In this document: in pieces, positions 1 through 5,047 of the stretch
Layout: each line of letters opens with the position of its first letter
How positions within the stretch are numbered: position 1 is the first letter of the stretch
DNA from: an uncultured Clostridia bacterium
Lineage (GTDB): Bacteria; Bacillota; Clostridia; Oscillospirales; Oscillospiraceae
Direction: 5' to 3'
DNA length: 5,076 bases
Assembly: GCA_947177115.1 (NCBI GenBank)
Contig: CAMWTG010000212.1
Span: 1 to 5,076, forward strand
Notes under the pieces: generated by a model
What the model saw: only the letters and a program-made list of their open reading frames with translations
Database searches by the model: none
What the model was told of the DNA's origin: nothing
Translations under genes and position numbers: made by a program

Positions 1-1320
1 GCCCTGGAGGATCTGCCCACCCGCATTGTATCCCCCGGAACGCCGGAGGCGGAAGCGGATATCTGGCTGGCGGCAGAACTGCCGGAGGATGACATTGCGG
101 TCTATTACGACCACACGAGCGGCACCGGGTACCTCCGGTACGGAGACGCGCTCCAGGCCCTGGATATCAGCCTTGTAACCATGCCGCAGATGCTGCTGCC
201 GGAGCTGTACTTTGAGGACCTGGACGGCGATGGCGAAAAGGAGCTTGCGATCAGATACAATGTGCTGCACGGTACGGGTGCGTCTGTAAATGAGCTGGCC
301 GTATATGAGTGGGACGGCCGGCAGTGGGCAGGATACTGGTCCACTGCGGCAAAGACGGTCATAGATGATTTCGCCCTTGACCGGACGCTGACGGTATTCC
401 GGGATAAGGGGGCCGCCGAGGTGAGCTACCTGGACAGCACGGTGACGGTGGATATGAACGCCGTATACAAGGAGCAGGGATGGCACGCGGACGCGCCCCA
501 TTCGTGTACCCTGAACGAGCTCAATTACGGATACGATTTCCACAGGAGCGGGCAGATCTTTCTGCATATCTACGGGGCGGTACAGGCGGACGACTATCCC
601 ACGTATGAGAACAACATCCTCTATACTTGCTCTGTGATCTACCACGAGGACGGTACCTTCACCGTCAGTGACGAAGGGCTGACCACCTGGTATCCGTATT
701 TCGCCCTGACGCCCGCCTTCCGGGAGATCCTGCTGGATTACATCCATGAGCGCCAGGAGACTGTTGGCGGGGACATCTCCGCAGACCGTTTTGCCATTTG
801 CGATGTAAACGGCGATGGCAGAGACGAACTCATCACCCAGACCAACTACGCCATCATGTCTGGACAGGTGGAGGTGGTCTACGATGAAAACGGCAAGCAA
901 CTGCTGGCGGAGTATCCCCTGGTGACCTACTACGACAACGGCTACGCCGTAGCGGGCTGGAGCCATAACCAGGGCGTGGCAGGGGATAAGCTGTGGCCCT
1001 ACACACTGCTCAGATATGACGAGGACGCGGGCAGATATGTGCGCGTTGCCGCCGTGGACGGCTGGGACAAGAGCATCCGGGATACCTACCTGTCCTATGA
1101 CGAAACGGTCATTCCCTTCCCGGACGATGTGGATAAGGACGGGGACGGGTTCGTCTACTACATCATTGAGGAAGAGGGCGGCTATGCGCCCGTGTACGGC
1201 GAGCCTATGGATTACGCGGAGTACGCCCAGTGGGTGGCCCAATACCTGGGGGCAAATGTGGTGCATGTGAGCAAATATTCATTGTCTAAAGAAAATATTG
1301 CCCTGATCGAGCAAAAGTAA
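1..1320 (+). CDS. Partial (3' end) uncharacterised protein with DxDxDG loops, paralogue of the following lipoprotein
   Basis: The frame is open from the first base to the TAA at 1318-1320, giving 439 residues, so the true start lies upstream of the window. The ATG at 181 (codon 61) has no Shine-Dalgarno before it, and the reading frame in front of it is coding-like, so it is not the start. Three acidic loops resemble the calcium-binding or VCBS/FG-GAP type: DLDGDGEKEL at codons 73-82, DVNGDGRDEL at 268-277 and DVDKDGDGF at 376-384. The protein is rich in Tyr, Trp, Asp and Glu, which fits an extracytoplasmic protein. From about codon 253 it is homologous to the next gene, sharing WSHNQGxAGDKLWPY (codons 320-334), AAVDGWDKS and a C-terminal KENIAL. 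No catalytic motif is recognised. A signal peptide or lipobox would lie off the window, so its export is inferred from its paralogue. The stop codon is part of the next gene's ribosome binding site, so the two are probably co-transcribed. The function is unknown. Confidence 0.85.
   Translation, partial: ALEDLPTRIVSPGTPEAEADIWLAAELPEDDIAVYYDHTSGTGYLRYGDALQALDISLVTMPQMLLPELYFEDLDGDGEKELAIRYNVLHGTGASVNELAVYEWDGRQWAGYWSTAAKTVIDDFALDRTLTVFRDKGAAEVSYLDSTVTVDMNAVYKEQGWHADAPHSCTLNELNYGYDFHRSGQIFLHIYGAVQADDYPTYENNILYTCSVIYHEDGTFTVSDEGLTTWYPYFALTPAFREILLDYIHERQETVGGDISADRFAICDVNGDGRDELITQTNYAIMSGQVEVVYDENGKQLLAEYPLVTYYDNGYAVAGWSHNQGVAGDKLWPYTLLRYDEDAGRYVRVAAVDGWDKSIRDTYLSYDETVIPFPDDVDKDGDGFVYYIIEEEGGYAPVYGEPMDYAEYAQWVAQYLGANVVHVSKYSLSKENIALIEQK
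931..1308 (+). repeat. Copy 1 of duplicated coding segment
   Basis: This segment of the first gene is similar at the DNA level to 1801-2166 in the second gene. The two run in register at an offset of 870 bp as far as the DTY/DTW region, then at 855 bp because the second copy lacks 15 bp (five codons). The longest perfect match I could find is 27 bp (1048-1074 against 1918-1944, encoding AAVDGWDKS). Differences outside it are mostly at third codon positions. This looks like an old tandem gene duplication under protein-level selection rather than a mobile repeat. Confidence 0.8.
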
Positions 1321-1332
1321 GGAGAAAACAAC

Positions 1333-2172
1333 ATGAAAAAGATCATCTGGATGCTGCTGCTCTGCGCGCTTTTCTGCGCTTTGACCGCCTGCGGGGAAAA
1401 GGAGCCCTCCGCGCCCCCGGCCCAACCTGACGTAGTTTCACCGGAACCGCCCGCCGGACCGGACCTTCCGCCGGAGGCCCCTTCACCGGACGAGTCTCCG
1501 GCGAAGCCGGAGGTCCAGCCGGAGGAGCCCTCCATTCCCACCACAGCCTGGTCGGGGATGCTGGCGGCTTACCAGGAGGTTTTGGAGGAGATATACCAGT
1601 CCTCCCAGGACCCGGAGCAGTCCCAGTATGAGAACGGCCCCAGCTTCGCGCTCTATGATGCGGACCGGGACGGCGTGGAGGAGCTGATCGTCCGGAACAC
1701 CGGCGGCAGCATGGCGGATATGTGGACCCGCGTCTACGGCTACAACGAGGCCTCCCAAACGGCGTACATCGAGCTGGAGGAGTTCTCCAGCCTGTACTGG
1801 TACGATAACGGTATCATCGAGGCCGCCTGGAGCCACAACCAGGGCATGGCGGGGGATAAGCTCTGGCCCTACAACGTGTACCAATACAGCGCGGAAACGG
1901 GCAAATATGAGCTGACCGCCGCCGTGGACGGCTGGGACAAGAGCCTGTCGGACACCTGGAGCGGGACCTCCTTCCCGGATGATGTGGATATGGATGGCGA
2001 TGGGTTTGTTTACTATGTGATCACCGAAGAAGGCAGTTACGCCCCTGATTACGGCGAAGTCATGGATAATGCGGATTATGAGGCGTGGCGGGAGATGAAT
2101 TTGCAGGGCGCGTTTCCTACCGGGCCGGACCTTGTTCCGTTGACAAAAGAAAATATCGCTTTGATGCAGTAA
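1333..2172 (+). CDS. Uncharacterised lipoprotein with Pro/Glu-rich tether and DxDxDG loops
   Basis: A 279-residue protein with a clear lipoprotein signal: MKK, a hydrophobic stretch at residues 4-17, then lipobox LTAC with Cys20 as the acylated residue. Residues 21-70 form a linker very rich in Pro, Glu and Asp, with loosely repeated PP/PD/PE units, which probably tethers the domain through the cell wall. The globular domain (about 72-279) carries DADRDGVEEL at 109-118 and DVDMDGDGF at 217-225, both like calcium-binding or VCBS loops, and WSHNQGMAGDKLWPY at 166-180. It matches the C-terminal half of the preceding gene almost motif for motif, with a five-residue deletion just before FPDD. The start is supported by TAAGGAG at 1318-1324, 8 nt upstream, which overlaps the previous stop codon; co-transcription and possibly coupled translation are likely. 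Location on the outer face of the membrane is well supported by the lipobox. The biochemical role is unknown; sensing or binding of an extracellular ligand is only a guess. Confidence 0.9.
   Translation: MKKIIWMLLLCALFCALTACGEKEPSAPPAQPDVVSPEPPAGPDLPPEAPSPDESPAKPEVQPEEPSIPTTAWSGMLAAYQEVLEEIYQSSQDPEQSQYENGPSFALYDADRDGVEELIVRNTGGSMADMWTRVYGYNEASQTAYIELEEFSSLYWYDNGIIEAAWSHNQGMAGDKLWPYNVYQYSAETGKYELTAAVDGWDKSLSDTWSGTSFPDDVDMDGDGFVYYVITEEGSYAPDYGEVMDNADYEAWREMNLQGAFPTGPDLVPLTKENIALMQ
1801..2166 (+). repeat. Copy 2 of duplicated coding segment
   Basis: Second copy of the duplicated segment, inside the lipoprotein gene; the partner is 931-1308. The shared protein landmarks in order are YDNG, WSHNQGxAGDKLWPY, AAVDGWDKS, FPDDVDxDGDGFVYY, EEGxYAPxYGExMD and KENIAL. 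Homology at the protein level extends further upstream (SFALYDADRDGVEELI here against RFAICDVNGDGRDELI there), but DNA identity falls off. Confidence 0.8.
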
Positions 2173-2189
2173 ACCGAAATATGTATGAT
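2161..2189 (+). promoter_or_regulatory. Candidate sigma-A promoter for the ClpP-like gene
   Basis: TTGATG at 2161-2166 (4 of 6 to the -35 consensus) is followed after exactly 17 bp by TATGAT at 2184-2189 (5 of 6 to the -10 consensus). Transcription would begin near 2196, inside the left arm of the inverted repeat that follows. The -35 lies in the last codons of the upstream lipoprotein gene. Spacing is ideal but matches of this quality occur by chance, so this is a candidate only. Confidence 0.35.
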
Positions 2190-2233
2190 TTCCCTCCCTT
2201 TCGTAAAGAATACCAGCGAAAGGGAGGGATCAT
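2185..2233 (+). promoter_or_regulatory. Inverted repeat burying the ribosome binding site of the ClpP-like gene
   Basis: TCCCTCCCTTTCG at 2191-2203 and CGAAAGGGAGGGA at 2217-2229 are perfect 13-bp inverted arms around a 13-nt loop. ATGA (2185-2188) and TCAT (2230-2233) add four more pairs across a two-nt bulge. The right arm is the Shine-Dalgarno of the gene starting at 2237. In a read-through transcript the hairpin would hide the ribosome binding site. It could also act as a weak terminator for the lipoprotein genes, but only TTTT follows it (2233-2236). If the promoter at 2161-2189 is real, only the inner part of the stem would be transcribed, and the repeat could instead be a DNA operator. 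The repeat is seen directly; its role is inferred. Confidence 0.6.
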
Positions 2234-2236
2234 TTT

Positions 2237-2977
2237 ATGAGCCAAGAAACCAAGACGACTACCCCCAGCGGCGGGAACGAGGACAAAAACACCCCCGAGA
2301 GCAGCCAGCGGATCGTGGATTTCGGTTCCGCTGTCAGCCGGAACGAGCGGGGAAATATCTATACCCTGACGATCGTAGGACAGGTGGAGGGCCACCAGGT
2401 CCTGCCGGAGACGGCGAAGAGCACCAAGTATGAGCACGTCATGCCCCTGCTGGCCGCTCTGGAGCAGGATGATGAGGTGGACGGCGTTCTCCTGCTGCTG
2501 AACACCGTAGGCGGCGACATCGAGGCGGGGTTGGGCATCGCGGAACTGATCGCCGGGATGCGCAAGCCCACTGCCAGTCTGGTGCTGGGGGGAGGCCACT
2601 CCATCGGCGTACCTTTGGCGGTAGCCCCCAAGGTGAGCATGATCGTGCCCTCCGCGTCCATGACCATCCACCCGGTACGGATGAACGGCACGGTGATCGC
2701 CGCGCCCCAGACCTTCAACTACTTTGAACGGATCCAGGAGCGGATCGTCAGCTTTGTGGCGAAAAACAGCAATATCAGTGAGAAAAAGTTTCTGAACCTT
2801 ATGCTGAAAACCGGCGAGATGGCCGCAGACGTAGGCAGCGTGATCTATGGCGAGGAGGCGGTGAATCTGGGGCTTATCGACCGCATCGGCGGATTGGGAG
2901 ACGCCTTGGACTGCTTGTACGGTCAGATCGCCGAAATGCGGCGGGAACGGGAGGAAGAACTGGTAACGGCCAGATAA
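2237..2977 (+). CDS. tepA: ClpP-fold serine protease, TepA/YmfB type
   Basis: A 246-residue cytosolic protein of the ClpP/crotonase fold, matching the translocation-enhancing protein TepA (YmfB) of Bacillus as I recall it. Family landmarks in order: LTIVGQVEGH (44-53), TKYEH (63-67), NTVGGD (89-94, the oxyanion glycines), GGGHSIGVPLA (118-128) with probable nucleophile Ser122, MTIHPVR (142-148) with probable general base His145, and AADVGSVIYGEEAVNLGLID (196-215) with probable Asp198. So the catalytic triad appears intact. Residues 1-35 are polar and low in hydrophobicity, with no signal peptide, as in the family. TepA-type proteins are ClpP relatives thought to degrade peptides such as cleaved signal peptides; substrates remain uncertain. 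The start at ATG 2237 follows AAAGGGAGGGA (2219-2229) with 7 nt spacing; that site lies inside a hairpin. In many Firmicutes this gene sits beside ftsK/spoIIIE. Here the neighbours are a lipoprotein gene and, beyond a terminator, a glycosyltransferase gene. Confidence 0.9.
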   Translation: MSQETKTTTPSGGNEDKNTPESSQRIVDFGSAVSRNERGNIYTLTIVGQVEGHQVLPETAKSTKYEHVMPLLAALEQDDEVDGVLLLLNTVGGDIEAGLGIAELIAGMRKPTASLVLGGGHSIGVPLAVAPKVSMIVPSASMTIHPVRMNGTVIAAPQTFNYFERIQERIVSFVAKNSNISEKKFLNLMLKTGEMAADVGSVIYGEEAVNLGLIDRIGGLGDALDCLYGQIAEMRREREEELVTAR

Positions 2978-2982
2978 AGCAG

Positions 2983-3024
2983 GAAGAGCGCCAGGGAAAG
3001 GGAAGGATTTCTCCGGCGCTCTTC
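2983..3024 (+). terminator. Hairpin terminator after the ClpP-like gene
   Basis: GAAGAGCGCC (2983-2992) pairs perfectly with GGCGCTCTTC (3015-3024). After one A/C mismatch the stem continues for six pairs (2994-2999 with 3008-3013, one G-U), leaving an 8-nt loop. It begins 6 nt after the stop codon. The downstream stretch TGAATTCTTC is only moderately T-rich rather than a clean T tract, so termination may be partial. Position and stem strength favour a rho-independent terminator. Confidence 0.65.
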
Positions 3025-3070
3025 TGAATTCTTCAAAGGCAACCCTAAAAAAATCTTAAAAATGGTTCTC

Positions 3071-3099
3071 TTGTGAACTTAATAATCTTGACTTACAAT
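3071..3099 (+). promoter_or_regulatory. Candidate sigma-A promoter for the glycosyltransferase operon
   Basis: TTGTGA (3071-3076, 4 of 6) and TACAAT (3094-3099, 5 of 6) are separated by exactly 17 bp. The run just upstream (3047-3062) is strongly A-rich, as an UP element would be, in an otherwise GC-rich window. Transcription would start near 3106, giving a leader of about 107 nt with two hairpins. A second -35-like TTGACT at 3088-3093 lacks a good -10 at the proper distance. Confidence 0.5.
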
Positions 3100-3118
3100 C
3101 AAAATCAGGAAAAATTTT

Positions 3119-3134
3119 CCGGAGGGCCCTCCGG
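3119..3134. repeat. 16-bp perfect palindrome in glycosyltransferase leader
   Basis: CCGGAGGGCCCTCCGG is fully self-complementary with no loop. It directly follows the near-palindrome GGAAAAATTTTCC (3108-3120) and is directly followed by the inverted repeat at 3135-3161. As DNA it could be a dimeric repressor site just downstream of the predicted transcription start. As RNA it could form a short hairpin. Which applies cannot be told from the sequence. Confidence 0.6.
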
Positions 3135-3161
3135 CCCGTTGGACAGCCCCTGTCCAACGGG
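3135..3161. repeat. 11-bp perfect inverted repeat in glycosyltransferase leader
   Basis: CCCGTTGGACA (3135-3145) and TGTCCAACGGG (3151-3161) pair perfectly around the 5-nt loop GCCCC, a very stable hairpin. No T tract follows (ATCATATCGG), so it is not a standard terminator for + strand transcripts. It lies about 50 nt upstream of the start codon and could serve as an attenuation or mRNA-stability element, a protein-binding RNA structure or an operator. Inference only; the repeat itself is certain. Confidence 0.65.
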
Positions 3162-3196
3162 ATCATATCGGTTGCCGGCCAATCTGAGAGACGAAC

Positions 3197-3201
3197 AGGA
3201 G
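3197..3201 (+). promoter_or_regulatory. Ribosome binding site that sets the glycosyltransferase start
   Basis: AGGAG at 3197-3201 is the only upstream Shine-Dalgarno. Its last G is also the first base of an in-frame GTG at 3201, so GTG cannot be the start it serves. The ATG at 3213 lies 11 nt away, slightly long but workable. A further ATG at 3225 abuts GAGGAG with no spacing and is disfavoured. Confidence 0.6.
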
Positions 3202-3212
3202 TGTGTATAAAA

Positions 3213-4319
3213 ATGTGTGAGGAGATGCAGCTGCTGCGCCGGTGTATTGTGGTGATTCCGGCGCTGGACCCGGATGGGGATCTGCCAGGGTATGCCGCCG
3301 CTCTGCTGGACCGGGGCGCGGAGCAGGTCGTGGTGATAGACGATGGCAGCAAACCGTCCTGCGGAACGGTCTTTCAGGAATTAGAGGTCCTGGCGGGTTG
3401 TACCGTCCTGCGCCATGAGCGAAATCAGGGCAAAGGCCGGGCGATGAAGGACGCCTTCGCCTATATTGCCGGTCAGACCCAATGGGAGGGCTGTGCCGTG
3501 GTCACGGCGGACGCCGATGGACAGCACAGCGTAGAGGACGTATGTGCAGTGGGGCGTGCGGCGCTGGATAACCCGGACTGCCTTACTTTGGGTGTGCGGG
3601 ATCTGACCCTCCCGCAGGTGCCTGTGAGATCCAAGATCGGCAACCGTCTGACCAGCTGGGCCTTCCGCACGCTTTACGGTCCCCGGCTGAGAGACACCCA
3701 GACGGGCCTGCGGGGGATACCATGGGGCTTGCTGGCCTGGTGCGGGGGGATCAAGGGGGATCGGTATGAGTACGAGATGAACGTCCTGATCCGGGCTGCC
3801 CGGGAGAGGATCGAGATCAGGCAGGTATCCATTCAGGTGATCTACATTGACAACAACAGCGGTACGCACCTCCACCCTGTACGGGACTCCTGGCGGGTGT
3901 TTGTGATCCTCACCTCCGGCCTGGGATGGTATGCGGCCTCGGCGGTGCTGTCGGCGGTGACGGACGTAGCCGCCTTTTGGCTGTGCAGCGCGGTGGTCTT
4001 CCGCCCACTGTCGGAGCTGTACTGCTATTGGTGGTCCACTCTGACGGCCAGGGCGCTGTCCTCTTCATTGAACTATACATTGAACCGCCGTTATGTCTTT
4101 GGCGGCAGTCCCAGCGGAAAGACGCTGCTGCGCTACTACTGCCTGTGGGGGTGTCAGCTGCTGTGTTCGTACTTACTGCTGTTGGCGCTGAACTGGCTGC
4201 TGCCGGGGATCTGGCCCACGGCGAACAAGGCGGCGGGGGATATCGTTCTGGCCATTTGCAGCTATCAGATCCAGATGCACTGGGTATTTCGGGAGGAGGC
4301 GGCCCATGGAGCGGGGTAA
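3213..4319 (+). CDS. Bifunctional GT2-family glycosyltransferase / GtrA-family membrane protein
   Basis: A 368-residue two-domain protein. Residues about 11-215 form a GT2 (DPM1-like, GT-A fold) domain: CIVVIPAL (11-18), VVVIDDGS (39-46, nucleotide binding), NQGKGRAMKDAF (71-82), VTADADGQH (97-105, the DxD metal site), RSKIGNR (139-145), DTQTGLRGI (161-169) and YEYEMN (185-190). Residues about 228-360 form a GtrA domain with several hydrophobic segments (about 236-263, 268-285, 304-330, 341-358) and the GtrA signature SLNYTLNRRYVF (285-296). GT2 enzymes of this type typically move a sugar from an NDP-sugar to polyprenyl phosphate; GtrA proteins are thought to flip or handle such lipid-linked sugars. 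The fusion therefore suggests making and translocating a lipid-linked sugar for a cell-surface glycan; the sugar and acceptor are unknown. Start chosen at ATG 3213 rather than the in-frame GTG 3201, which overlaps its own ribosome binding site. The 3' end overlaps the next gene by 14 nt. Confidence 0.9.
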   Translation: MCEEMQLLRRCIVVIPALDPDGDLPGYAAALLDRGAEQVVVIDDGSKPSCGTVFQELEVLAGCTVLRHERNQGKGRAMKDAFAYIAGQTQWEGCAVVTADADGQHSVEDVCAVGRAALDNPDCLTLGVRDLTLPQVPVRSKIGNRLTSWAFRTLYGPRLRDTQTGLRGIPWGLLAWCGGIKGDRYEYEMNVLIRAARERIEIRQVSIQVIYIDNNSGTHLHPVRDSWRVFVILTSGLGWYAASAVLSAVTDVAAFWLCSAVVFRPLSELYCYWWSTLTARALSSSLNYTLNRRYVFGGSPSGKTLLRYYCLWGCQLLCSYLLLLALNWLLPGIWPTANKAAGDIVLAICSYQIQMHWVFREEAAHGAG

Positions 4320-4974
4320 ACTGTTCATATGCAGTCGTTTTTTTGTCCGTCTGGGTATCGGCAGATGGGCCGCCGGCATCCCCCGCCCCGCGGGGCCTGC
4401 CGTGTATGTGTGCAGTCACAACAATTTGCAGGGGCCCTTGGCTACGCTTTGCTGGCTGCCTTTTCCGGTGCGGCCCTGGGTGTTCCACATGTTCCTGAAC
4501 CGGGAGGATTGCCGCCGGCAGTACCGGGACTATACTTTCTCCAAACGCTTCGGCATGCCCCGGCCTGCGGCGGCTCTTGCCGCTTGGGCGGCATCGGGTT
4601 ATGTCAGCGCCTTGATGCGGTCCATGGGGGCGATCCCTGTCTACCGGGGGACGGTGCGGATCGGGACTACGTTCAAGGAAACGGTGGCGGCGCTCCAGAA
4701 GGGAGACTGCATACTGATTTTTCCAGATGTGGACTATACCGACAGCTCGGAGGGCATTGGGGAGGTCTACGATGGTTTCCTGCTGCTAGAACGGTTTTGG
4801 CGAAAGGTATCGGCGGAGACGCTGCAGTTCGTTCCCCTGCGCCTGGACATTGCCTCCCGGCGGATCATCCAAGGGAAACCGGCGTCTTTTGACCGCGCTG
4901 CGCCGTGGAGGACGGAAATGATCCGGGTGCGGGAGGCGCTGCGGCGTGAGATTAATGGGGAAGAAAATAATTGA
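4306..4974 (+). CDS. Divergent PlsC-like lysophospholipid acyltransferase
   Basis: A 222-residue protein with the block order of the PlsC/LPLAT family: VYVCSHNNLQGP (33-44, block I around His38), RSMGAIPVYRG (105-115, block II with the acceptor-binding Arg), GDCILIFPD (133-141, block III) and LQFVPLRLD (173-181, block IV). Such enzymes transfer an acyl chain to a lipid or other hydroxyl acceptor at the inner face of the membrane. Two features depart from the norm: the HX4D aspartate is Gly43, and the block III FPEG motif reads FPDV. It may use another acid, have a different substrate, or be inactive. The hydrophobic stretch at about 86-104 could lie against the membrane. Start ATG 4306 follows GGGAGGAGG (4291-4299) with 6 nt spacing, inside the end of the glycosyltransferase gene; the 14-nt overlap in another frame indicates one operon and probably coupled translation. 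The family call is fairly confident from motif order; the substrate is unknown. Confidence 0.75.
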   Translation: MERGKLFICSRFFVRLGIGRWAAGIPRPAGPAVYVCSHNNLQGPLATLCWLPFPVRPWVFHMFLNREDCRRQYRDYTFSKRFGMPRPAAALAAWAASGYVSALMRSMGAIPVYRGTVRIGTTFKETVAALQKGDCILIFPDVDYTDSSEGIGEVYDGFLLLERFWRKVSAETLQFVPLRLDIASRRIIQGKPASFDRAAPWRTEMIRVREALRREINGEENN

Positions 4975-4999
4975 ACACTTTTTATTTTGAATTCTCCGA

Positions 5000-5008
5000 T
5001 GGTATAGT
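5000..5008 (+). promoter_or_regulatory. Candidate extended -10 promoter for the downstream gene
   Basis: TGGTATAGT combines an extended -10 TGn with TATAGT (5 of 6). The upstream 4975-4990 stretch is AT-rich (TTTTTATTTTGA) but holds no good -35 at 17 bp. Transcription would begin near 5015, leaving a leader of about 33 nt. No hairpin terminator was found between the acyltransferase stop and this site, so read-through is also possible. Confidence 0.4.
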
Positions 5009-5047
5009 CGACACACTTGAAAATCGGTAAAAAGGAGGCGGGGGAAA

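Noticed and set aside
217..1152. DxDxDG loops as dockerin or EF-hand pairs
   Set aside because: The loops are far apart (codons 73, 268 and 376) and lack the paired 22-residue dockerin repeat and the flanking helices; a VCBS/FG-GAP-like or generic calcium loop is the safer description.
1483..1884. Open frame of 133 codons on the minus strand
   Set aside because: It lies antisense to the lipoprotein gene and uses the GC-rich third-position bias of that gene; its protein is low-complexity Leu/Val/Arg with no motif and no ribosome binding site.
931..2166. Duplicated segment as a mobile element or recombination site
   Set aside because: No transposase, terminal inverted repeats or target duplication; divergence is mostly at third codon positions, which fits gene duplication.
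2117..2671. Open frame of 184 codons on the minus strand
   Set aside because: Antisense to the TepA-like gene and the inverted repeat. The sense protein has clear catalytic motifs, the antisense one has none.
3135..3161. Hairpin as a rho-independent terminator
   Set aside because: No T tract follows on the + strand, and a strong hairpin at 2983-3024 already lies right after the protease gene. On the minus strand a T-rich stretch does follow the neighbouring palindrome, but no minus-strand gene exists here to terminate.
3926..4498. Open frames of 190-192 codons on both strands over the GtrA region
   Set aside because: Both are shadows of the GtrA domain and the acyltransferase gene; their translations are low-complexity Gly/Ala/Pro/Arg runs.
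4329..4892. Alternative + strand frame of 187 codons inside the acyltransferase gene
   Set aside because: It lacks a ribosome binding site and family motifs, while the frame starting at 4306 carries the ordered PlsC blocks.
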